A stretch of 8,659 bases of DNA from an uncultured bacterium (GTDB lineage: Bacteria; Actinomycetota; Coriobacteriia; Coriobacteriales; Coriobacteriaceae): NCBI GenBank assembly GCA_905214435.1, contig CAJMMA010000066.1, positions 1 to 8,659 on the forward strand, read 5' to 3'. This document shows, piece after piece, positions 1 through 6,145 of the stretch; the first letter of the stretch is position 1, and each line of letters begins with the position of its first letter. The notes under the pieces are model-generated. The model did no database searches, was not told where the DNA came from, and was given only the letters and a program-made list of their open reading frames with translations. The position numbers and the translations under genes were made by a program.

Positions 1-122
1 TCGATAATCACGCACTCATTGTCCGAAATAACAGCATAGCTATTGGTCTGAATGGGACCGTTTACGAGCGTCTCGATCTCGACCGATCCCTTGGGAGTTA
101 AATCCAAGGACACAGCACTCAT
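1..122 (-). CDS. MBL-fold metallo-hydrolase, N-terminal part only
   Basis: Only the first 40 codons are present; the gene runs off the left edge. The protein starts MSAVSLDLTP and soon reads VNGPIQTNSYAVI followed by CVIID. This is the first strand pair of the metallo-beta-lactamase fold as seen in glyoxalase II-like hydrolases (pattern V-x-G-x-x-x-T-N-x-Y, then V-I-D before a usual P-G). The metal-binding HxHxDH motif would lie outside the window, so activity cannot be judged. The ATG at 120-122 is preceded on the minus strand by AGGAG (129-133) with a 6-base spacer, which fixes the start. It lies downstream of relA on the same strand. The order relA then MBL hydrolase, often followed by hisS and aspS, is known from many Gram-positive genomes. 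The substrate is unknown; a glyoxalase II label would be a guess. Confidence 0.8.
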   Translation of the reverse strand, partial: MSAVSLDLTPKGSVEIETLVNGPIQTNSYAVISDNECVII

Positions 123-142
123 GTCCCTCTCCTCTCTATAGA

Positions 143-170
143 ACTCGAGGCATCAAACGATGCCTCGAGT
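143..170 (-). terminator. 12-bp perfect hairpin between relA and the MBL hydrolase gene
   Basis: Bases 143-154 (ACTCGAGGCATC) are the exact inverse complement of 159-170, with a 4-base loop (AAAC on the plus strand, GTTT on the minus strand). On the minus-strand transcript the stem follows the relA stop by 36 bases and ends 9 bases before the AGGAG ribosome binding site of the next gene. No run of T follows it; the next bases read TCTATAGAG. It is therefore not a classical intrinsic terminator. It could be a U-less terminator, an RNA processing or stabilising element, or a partial attenuator that lowers expression of the hydrolase relative to relA. The structure is certain from sequence; the role is inferred. 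Confidence 0.5.
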
Positions 171-206
171 GTAGCGAATATCGATAATGTGACACGTTCG
201 TCGCGA

Positions 207-2567
207 CTAAACGCGGCGCTTAAGCTGGGCTCCACCCTCACCGGGCATCAGGCGGCGCGCGTCGTAGACCGAGTCAACGCTGCTGATGGAGGCCAGCAGC
301 GGATCCAGACCACTCGCGTCCGAGATCTCGACCATAAAGCGCAGGGTTGCAATACCCTCGCGGTTGGTCGACGTGGCGGCAGAAAGGATATTGCCGCCCG
401 CATCGCCAATGGCAATGGTGACATCCTTGAGCAGGCCCATGCGGTCCAGGCACTCGACCACGATCTCGACCTGGAAGAGGGTGTCGGCAGCGCCGTCCCA
501 CTCCACTTCGATCATGCGCTCGGGATGCTCCATAAGACCCTTGACGTTGGGACAGTTGGCGCGATGCACCGAAACGCCACGACCGCGCGTGATGAAGCCG
601 ACGATGTCGTCGCCCGTCACGGGGTTGCAGCAATGAGCCAGACGGACCAGTAGGCCGCTGTTGCTCTCGCCCTTGACGATAATGCCGTTACTGGCGCTCT
701 TGCCGCGCTTTTGCGGCTTGCGGTTGGAGCCGCGAGCAGGCTGCTTCACGACCTCGGCGATAGCCTCGGCCTTGGTGAGCTGTTCCTCGGGCTTGGGGTC
801 CAAGATTTGCTCGACCTTATTGCCCACAGCGCGCGGGGCAACCTTGCCGGCGCCGACGGCGGCAAACAGGTCCTCGAGCTGCTTGAAGTTAAACTGCTCC
901 GCCACGGCGTTGAGCGCACGCGTCGAACGCGGCGTAGAAATGCCATAGCCACGCTTACGCAGGTCCTTAGCCAGCATATCGCGACCAGCAGCAGCGTCGT
1001 CGTCCTTGGTCGCAGCGGCAAAATAGCGGCGGATCTTTGACTTGGCGGAAGGTGTCTTAACGATCTTGAGCCAATCACGCGACGGCTTGGAACTCTTGTT
1101 AGTCAGAATCTCGACACGGTCACCCGTCTTAATCTCGTGCGTGAGCGGAGCCACCGCACCGTTGATTTTGGCGCCGACGCAATGGTTTCCCACCTCGGTG
1201 TGAACGGCGTAGGCAAAGTCGAGCGGCGTGGAGCCGGCACGAAGCGCCATGACCTCGCCCTTGGGCGTAAAGACAAAGATCTCCTGATCGAAGAGGTCGA
1301 CCTTCAGCGAATGCAGGTATTCCTTGGCATCGGTGATCTCGTCGGAAGCCGCCCAATCGAGCGAATGCTTGAGCCAGTTGATCTGGTCGTCCAAACGTTG
1401 AGCGTCATTGGTCTTGGAAGCAGACGATCCGCCCGACTTCTTATATAGCCAGTGGGCGGCAATGCCGTACTCGGCCTGCTCATGCATCTCATAGGTTCGA
1501 ATCTGAATCTCGAGCGGGCGAGCCGTGGGGCCGATGACCGTCGTGTGGAGCGACTGGTAGTTATTGACCTTGGGCATGGCGATATAGTCTTTAAAGCGGC
1601 CGGGCATGGGGTGCCACAGCGTGTGCACCGCGCCGAGCGTGGAGTAGCAATCGCGCACCGAATGCGTGATGACGCGCAGTGCCACCAGGTCGTAGATCTC
1701 GGAGAATTCCTTGCCCTTGCGCTTCATCTTTTGGTAGATGGACCAATAGTGCTTGGAACGGCCGTTGATCTGGAAGTCTTCCAGGCCAATGCGGTTGAGC
1801 TCGTCGGTGAGCGTCTTGATGGTCTCGGCCAGATAGCGCTCACGGACCTCGCGCGACTCCGCCACCATGCGTGCGATGCGCTGGTAGGCATCGGGCTCCA
1901 GGTAGAAGAAGGACAGGTCCTCGAGCTCCCATTTAATGGAGCTCATGCCCAGACGGTCGGCCAGGGGCGCATACACGTCCATGGTCTCGCGAGCCTTAAA
2001 CAGGCGACGGTCCTCACGCAGGGCTGCAAGGGTGCGCATGTTGTGCAGACGGTCGGCAAGCTTAACGATGATGACGCGGATGTCCTTGGACATGGCGAGG
2101 AACATCTTTCGCAGCGTGAGCGCCTGTTTCTCGTCCATACTGTCGACTTCGATGTTGGTGAGCTTGGTCACGCCATCGACGAGCTCGGCCACCGTATCGC
2201 CAAACAGGCCGGAAACATCGGCAAGCGAGGTCTCGGTATCCTCGACGGTATCGTGCAGCAGCGCGGCGCACACTACATCGCAGTCCATCTTGAGATCGGC
2301 CAAAATGATGGCCACCTCGACGGGATGGTTGATGTACATCTCACCCGAGCGGCGCTTTTGGTTGCAGTGCTTCTCGGCAGCAAAGCAATAGGCCTGCTCC
2401 ACCTTAGAAAAGTCGTCCTCATTCATATATTTGAGGCACAGGCGCTCCAGTTTGTCGTAGCTGTCCGCCATAATCTCGGGCGGCAGCTCATCGGCATGCT
2501 TATAGTGCTCCATCTCCGAGAACGGCTGGAGGGTGGAATCATGGGCGGTACGGGCTGCGGCATCCAT
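207..2567 (-). CDS. relA: Bifunctional (p)ppGpp synthetase/hydrolase (Rel, RelA/SpoT family)
   Basis: This 786-residue protein has the full long-RSH layout. It makes (p)ppGpp from ATP and GDP/GTP during starvation and degrades it. The N-terminal HD hydrolase domain shows NHP at 80-82, the HD pair in LLHDTVEDT (103-111) and ADRLHNMRTL (171-180). The synthetase domain shows IYDLVALRVI (291-300), GRFKDYIAMPK (323-333), YQSLHTTV (337-344) and EYGIAAHW (366-373). The RFKD at 324-327 is the RxKD form known from bifunctional Rel enzymes, not the ExDD form of hydrolase-dead RelA. The regulatory half has TGS (about 430-490), a helical region, a zinc-finger-type domain with C646, C647, H668 and C672, and a C-terminal ACT domain (about 697-775). 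Length is slightly above the usual 730-780, partly because of a roughly 30-residue N-terminal extension. The ATG at 2567 has AAGGGG six bases upstream. It lies 15 bases after recJ and is probably cotranscribed with it. Confidence 0.97.
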   Translation of the reverse strand: MDAAARTAHDSTLQPFSEMEHYKHADELPPEIMADSYDKLERLCLKYMNEDDFSKVEQAYCFAAEKHCNQKRRSGEMYINHPVEVAIILADLKMDCDVVCAALLHDTVEDTETSLADVSGLFGDTVAELVDGVTKLTNIEVDSMDEKQALTLRKMFLAMSKDIRVIIVKLADRLHNMRTLAALREDRRLFKARETMDVYAPLADRLGMSSIKWELEDLSFFYLEPDAYQRIARMVAESREVRERYLAETIKTLTDELNRIGLEDFQINGRSKHYWSIYQKMKRKGKEFSEIYDLVALRVITHSVRDCYSTLGAVHTLWHPMPGRFKDYIAMPKVNNYQSLHTTVIGPTARPLEIQIRTYEMHEQAEYGIAAHWLYKKSGGSSASKTNDAQRLDDQINWLKHSLDWAASDEITDAKEYLHSLKVDLFDQEIFVFTPKGEVMALRAGSTPLDFAYAVHTEVGNHCVGAKINGAVAPLTHEIKTGDRVEILTNKSSKPSRDWLKIVKTPSAKSKIRRYFAAATKDDDAAAGRDMLAKDLRKRGYGISTPRSTRALNAVAEQFNFKQLEDLFAAVGAGKVAPRAVGNKVEQILDPKPEEQLTKAEAIAEVVKQPARGSNRKPQKRGKSASNGIIVKGESNSGLLVRLAHCCNPVTGDDIVGFITRGRGVSVHRANCPNVKGLMEHPERMIEVEWDGAADTLFQVEIVVECLDRMGLLKDVTIAIGDAGGNILSAATSTNREGIATLRFMVEISDASGLDPLLASISSVDSVYDARRLMPGEGGAQLKRRV

Positions 2568-2582
2568 CGAGGTCCCCTTCCC

Positions 2583-5500
2583 CTAGGCCCGCGGTACGAT
2601 CGGGCGGTTAACTTTGGCTAGCATATCAGAAGCGCACGAATCGAGCGCCCAACTCCGGAAAGCCGAGAACTCCATGCGCGAGCGCAAGCCCTCCAAATAG
2701 CGAATTGACCTGCTCAATTGCACACGGCCGGGGTTTTCGGCCATCGCGATGCGACGGGTGTCGTCAAACCCCGAAACGCGACAGAAACCAAGCTCTTCGA
2801 AGATTCCCAGGCCACTTTCCACCGAGCGCTCGTCGACCGGCGTGCGAGCATCGATGGCAAGGCACATCTGCGCGATGTCGATATCGCTTGCGCAGAATGA
2901 ATCATCCCCGGTCTTACCGCGGTTGGAGCGCCACATGGTCTGCAACGCACGATAGAGTGTGACGAGTTCGTCGCGCTCGGGTGCGTAGCAGTCGAGCAGG
3001 CGCTCGTTGATGCGGGCGTCGCGCGACGAATAGAGCAGGTGGATCACGGCGGGCTGTCCGTCACGACCGGCACGCCCGCTCATCTGGTTGAACTCAATGG
3101 CGCCAAACGGCATGTGGTACAGCACGACATGGCGGATATCGGGCAGATTGACACCCTCGCCAAAGGCAGAGGTCGAGACGATGCAGCTGAGGCTTCCGTC
3201 TCGGAATGCTTCCTCCACGCGGCGGCGATCGGAGCGCGCAAGCCCCGCGTTATAGAACGCGATATGAGTCGCACAGTCGGGCACGCGTTTGCGTAGCGTC
3301 TTGGCAAGCGCCACGGACTGATCACGCGAGTTGACGTAGATGACGGTCTTCTCCCCCGTCGCGACGATGGACACCAGGCGGTTTTCGCGGCTCGCAAGAT
3401 CGCGGTCGTCCTCGAGCTGCAAGTTCTCGCGCACGGTCTCGTCGACCACCGTACGGGTAATCGGCAACACGCGGGCAAGCTCCGCCACGACCGGAGCCGT
3501 CGCGGTGGCCGTCGCCGCCATAACGACCGGATCGCCCAGGGCCTTGAGGATGTCGGGCATGTCGAGGTATGCGCTACGGTCGCCGCCCTTGGCAAGACCG
3601 GCATGATGCGCCTCGTCGATAACGACAAACCCGATACGACCCGAGCGAGCAAAGCGGTCTCGGTGAATAGACAGGAACTCCGGCGTCGTGAGCACGATGC
3701 CGGTGCGGCCCGAAGCCAAGCCGGCAAACACGTCATCGCGCGCCGCCTCCACGGTCTCGCCGGTCAGCACGCCGACGCCAATGCCGAGCGCGGCCATCGT
3801 CGACGAGAGGTGATAGGCCTGGTCGGCAACAAGCGCACGCAGCGGATAGACAAAGATGCTCGCACGTCCGCGAAGGACCGCCTCGCGTGCGGCGTGCACG
3901 TGGAAAATCAGAGACTTACCACGTCCCGTCCCCATAACGGCCAAAACGCTCTGGTGATCGGCCAGGGCATCGAGCGCCTCGACCTGCGCGCGATGTGGCT
4001 GGTTCGAGCCGATAAAGCTATGGATAAGCGAGCGCGTGAGCTCGGTATAAGAAAGCTGGGCGAGCGTCTCGCGTTTACGCGACTCCAGGCGCGGGCCTAA
4101 GTCCGCCGGTTGCACGCCGCGGCGAAGCTCGCACGCCGGATCGTCGATATTGGGCACCGTGGTATCACGCACCAAGACATCCTTGATCATGAGCTTTGGC
4201 TTTACGCGACCTTGCCAATGCTCGGCCACGGCCTCGAACACCAAGTCGACGGCGCTATCGCAATTGATGAGCTTATCGATCTGCGGCACGCGGAACATAA
4301 TGGCCGGCACACTCGCGGCGCCATCGGTCGCCACGAAGCGCATGTGCTCGCCGGTTTTGCCCACCACGGCGCGATCGCACATTGTCACGCCCTCGGCCGC
4401 CAACAGCGGCACCTTGTTGCCCTGGCCAAACGGCTCAAGACGAGAAATCTGCTCGATAGTCTCGATATTTAGCTCGGAGAGGTCAACGGTGGCGGCAACC
4501 TCGTCAGTGTCCTCAAAGTCCTCGGCGGGAAGTTCGGACAGCACGGCGGAAAGACGACGACGGAACTCGTCGAGCTTGGACGCCTCGATGGTCACGCCCA
4601 CCGCACCCGCATGCCCGCCGCGGCGAATCAGCAGATCGGAGCAGCGCTCGACCGCGTCGAACAGGTTGGCCTTGCCCACCGAGCGGCCCGATCCGCGTGC
4701 AACGCCGTCCTCGATCGAGAAGAGCAGCGCCGGCACGTGGTAGCGATTGGTCAGGCGGCTCGCCACGATGCCCTTGACGCCCTCGTGCCAGCCCTCGCCG
4801 CCCACGACGATTGCGCGCCCGCCGTCATAAGTCTCCTCGACCTTCGCCATGGCATCGCGCGTAAGCTCGGCCTCGATCTCGCGGCGCTGACGGTTGATTT
4901 CCTCGAGCTCGGCTGCCAGTGCACTTGCCTCGATAGGATCGCGGGCAAGCAGCAGGTCGAGCGCCAGCTTGGGATCAGCCATGCGGCCGGCAGCATTCAG
5001 ACGAGGGATGAGCGAAAACGACAGGCCGTCGGCCGTAATGGTAGAAAGGTCGGCCTTGGCAAGTGCGGCAAGCGCGATATAGCCGGGACGGGCCGTCACG
5101 CGCATCTGTTGGATGCCCTCGGCGACCAGTGCGCGATTCTCGGGCGTGAGCGGCATCATGTCGGACACGGTGCCCAGCGCCGCGACCTCGATCAGCGAAC
5201 GCCAATACGACGGCTTGCCCAAACGCTCGCCCAGGACCTGCACCAGCTTGAGCGCCACGCCGGCACCGGCAAGCTCGCGCGAGGGACCCTCGTCCTCGAG
5301 CTTGGGGTCGGTCAGGGGCACGCCCTGCGGCACCTGGTCGGACGGCTCGTGATGGTCCGTGACCACCAAATCGATCCCCAGGCTCTCCAGATAGGAGACC
5401 TCCTCCTTGGCGGCAATGCCGTTATCGACGGTCACGATCAGGTTGGGTTGGGCGAGCTCGTTGACGCGGTCGAGCGCCGCACGCGACAGGCCGTAGCCCT

Positions 5501-5870
5501 CGTCAAAGCGATGCGGAATAAACGGCGTGACGTTGGCGCCAAACGAACGTAGCGCCTCGGTCAACAGACAAGTCGACGTAATGCCGTCAACGTCAAAATC
5601 GCCAAAGACCGCGATGTGCTCGTGGTTGCGAATAGCGCGCTCGACGCGGTCGGCAACGACCGCCATGCCCGGAATAATGAGTGGGTCGGCCCAGTCGCGA
5701 TCGAGCGAAGGCGTCAAAAACAGCTGGCCTTCCTCGATGGATGCAATGCCGTGCGCAACCATAATGCGCGCCACCAGCCCGGGTATGCCCAGGCCAGCCG
5801 AAAGCTCCTTTTCGAGCTCGGGGTTTTGCCGAGCGACCGCCCAGCGATGCGTCGTCTTAAGCGATGACAT
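2583..5870 (-). CDS. recJ: RecJ single-strand DNA exonuclease fused to a RecQ-like superfamily 2 helicase
   Basis: This 1095-residue protein joins two enzymes without a break. Residues 1 to about 590 are RecJ: DHH motifs GDFDVDG (90-96), VTVDNGI (146-152), VTDHHEP (170-176) and GTVSDMMPL (233-241), RLNAAGRM (290-297), DHHA1 motifs GWHEGVKGIV (360-369) and GGHAGAVG (418-425), then an OB-fold segment beginning near PFGQGN (480-485). RecJ degrades single-stranded DNA 5' to 3' in repair. Residues about 610-950 are a helicase: Walker A GTGRGKS (647-653), PLRALVADQ motif Ia, DEAH (752-755), a TATAT motif III (about 787-791), GEGVNLPD (904-911) and QMSGRAGRDG (929-938). The last two resemble RecQ. 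No RecQ-type zinc cysteines or HRDC domain are visible; the tail (about 965-1095) looks winged-helix-like. All catalytic residues seen are intact. I chose the ATG at 5870 over a GTG at 5915 because GGGGGTG lies 7 bases upstream of the ATG and RecJ proteins usually begin near this point. Confidence 0.95.
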   Translation of the reverse strand: MSSLKTTHRWAVARQNPELEKELSAGLGIPGLVARIMVAHGIASIEEGQLFLTPSLDRDWADPLIIPGMAVVADRVERAIRNHEHIAVFGDFDVDGITSTCLLTEALRSFGANVTPFIPHRFDEGYGLSRAALDRVNELAQPNLIVTVDNGIAAKEEVSYLESLGIDLVVTDHHEPSDQVPQGVPLTDPKLEDEGPSRELAGAGVALKLVQVLGERLGKPSYWRSLIEVAALGTVSDMMPLTPENRALVAEGIQQMRVTARPGYIALAALAKADLSTITADGLSFSLIPRLNAAGRMADPKLALDLLLARDPIEASALAAELEEINRQRREIEAELTRDAMAKVEETYDGGRAIVVGGEGWHEGVKGIVASRLTNRYHVPALLFSIEDGVARGSGRSVGKANLFDAVERCSDLLIRRGGHAGAVGVTIEASKLDEFRRRLSAVLSELPAEDFEDTDEVAATVDLSELNIETIEQISRLEPFGQGNKVPLLAAEGVTMCDRAVVGKTGEHMRFVATDGAASVPAIMFRVPQIDKLINCDSAVDLVFEAVAEHWQGRVKPKLMIKDVLVRDTTVPNIDDPACELRRGVQPADLGPRLESRKRETLAQLSYTELTRSLIHSFIGSNQPHRAQVEALDALADHQSVLAVMGTGRGKSLIFHVHAAREAVLRGRASIFVYPLRALVADQAYHLSSTMAALGIGVGVLTGETVEAARDDVFAGLASGRTGIVLTTPEFLSIHRDRFARSGRIGFVVIDEAHHAGLAKGGDRSAYLDMPDILKALGDPVVMAATATATAPVVAELARVLPITRTVVDETVRENLQLEDDRDLASRENRLVSIVATGEKTVIYVNSRDQSVALAKTLRKRVPDCATHIAFYNAGLARSDRRRVEEAFRDGSLSCIVSTSAFGEGVNLPDIRHVVLYHMPFGAIEFNQMSGRAGRDGQPAVIHLLYSSRDARINERLLDCYAPERDELVTLYRALQTMWRSNRGKTGDDSFCASDIDIAQMCLAIDARTPVDERSVESGLGIFEELGFCRVSGFDDTRRIAMAENPGRVQLSRSIRYLEGLRSRMEFSAFRSWALDSCASDMLAKVNRPIVPRA

Positions 5871-5922
5871 AGGCGCCCACCCCCGATAGGGGCAGGTCGC
5901 CGCGATACCTCTCACGGTTCAT
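5857..5922 (-). CDS. Candidate 21-codon leader ORF overlapping the recJ start
   Basis: An ATG at 5920-5922 opens a 21-codon frame (beginning MNRERYRG) that ends with TAA at 5857-5859, 14 bases inside recJ and in a different frame from it. On the minus strand AGAGGA (5932-5937) precedes the ATG by 9 bases, which is a credible ribosome binding site. The frame reads straight through the hairpin at 5872-5901 that contains the recJ ribosome binding site. It may therefore serve translational coupling rather than make a useful peptide. The peptide has no recognisable family, signal sequence or amino-acid run of the attenuator type. At 21 codons it could be chance; the well-placed Shine-Dalgarno sequence is the main support. 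Confidence 0.4.
   Translation of the reverse strand: MNRERYRGDLPLSGVGAYVIA
5872..5901 (-). promoter_or_regulatory. Hairpin enclosing the recJ ribosome binding site
   Basis: Bases 5872-5875 pair with 5898-5901, 5877-5878 with 5895-5896, and 5881-5884 with 5889-5892. This gives ten G:C pairs interrupted by a 1x1 and a 2x2 internal loop, closed by a 4-base loop. On the minus-strand mRNA the recJ Shine-Dalgarno sequence (GGGGGTG, 5878-5884) lies wholly within one arm, and the stem ends one base before the recJ ATG. Such a structure would be expected to limit free initiation at recJ unless opened, for example by a ribosome crossing from the leader ORF. The pairing is read from sequence; the regulatory effect is inferred. 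Confidence 0.45.
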
Positions 5923-5978
5923 AGCGATGAGTCCTCTGTGTATACCCGCTTCGGCAGGCAGATCTGTTGAACGGATTT

Positions 5979-6005
5979 ATTATACCGTGCAGCGCGGACG
6001 CACAA
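5979..6005 (-). promoter_or_regulatory. Probable promoter of the recJ-relA operon
   Basis: On the minus strand a perfect TATAAT occupies 5979-5984. A weak -35 candidate, TTGTGC, lies at 6000-6005 with a short 15-base spacer. The expected transcription start is near 5972, which gives a leader of about 50 bases before the candidate leader ORF and about 100 before recJ. The A/T-rich stretch stands out in an otherwise G/C-rich region. The -10 match is good; the -35 is poor. Confidence 0.55.
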
Positions 6006-6032
6006 CGTCCAGCACGCCGCGGTTTCGATAAA

Positions 6033-6052
6033 CGAGGGCGGTAATACCCTCG
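6033..6052. promoter_or_regulatory. Inverted repeat in the divergent recJ / transporter gap
   Basis: CGAGGG (6033-6038) and CCCTCG (6047-6052) form a perfect 6-bp inverted repeat around an 8-base A/T-rich centre. Flanking TCGA units at both sides extend the symmetry imperfectly. It lies upstream of the recJ promoter and about 95 bases upstream of the transporter start, so it could be an operator for either gene. I recognise no regulator family from it. The rest of the 5923-6145 gap holds the recJ promoter and an imperfect GACGC/GCGTC repeat at 6071-6094, but no convincing plus-strand promoter. Confidence 0.25.
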
Positions 6053-6145
6053 AAATAATCGAGCGTTTCTGACGCACGGACGCATGCGAGCGTCTAGCAT
6101 ATCCATTCAAAACGGATTCACGAGCAAAGGGAGTCACAAGAGCAT

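Noticed and set aside
1452..2621. 389-codon plus-strand open frame opposite relA
   Set aside because: It is antisense to well-supported relA codons. Long mirror frames are expected where third positions are mostly G or C. The product has no recognisable domain and is rich in H, G, V and L as usual for such shadows.
4611..5552. 313-codon plus-strand open frame opposite recJ
   Set aside because: It lies fully opposite the RecJ DHH and DHHA1 motifs, has no recognisable fold, and its R/Q/H-rich composition is typical of antisense reading.
5871..5915. GTG start at 5915 adding 15 residues to RecJ
   Set aside because: The only purine-rich site upstream (5932-5937) is too far from this GTG and is better placed for the ATG at 5920-5922. 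The ATG at 5870 has its own GGGGGTG at proper spacing, and RecJ homology begins just after it.
5970..6118. Direct repeat AACGGATT at 5970-5977 and 6111-6118
   Set aside because: An 8-base repeat twice in about 150 bases is not strong evidence. The copies do not sit symmetrically relative to the promoter or the start codons.
5912..6137. 64- and 72-codon minus-strand frames in the intergenic region upstream of recJ
   Set aside because: They cover the probable recJ promoter, overlap each other in different frames, have no convincing ribosome binding site, and contain no recognisable sequence.
5923..6145. LexA/SOS-type operator upstream of recJ
   Set aside because: I looked for paired GAAC/GTTC half-sites with proper spacing. 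Only isolated half-sites occur, so SOS control is not supported.
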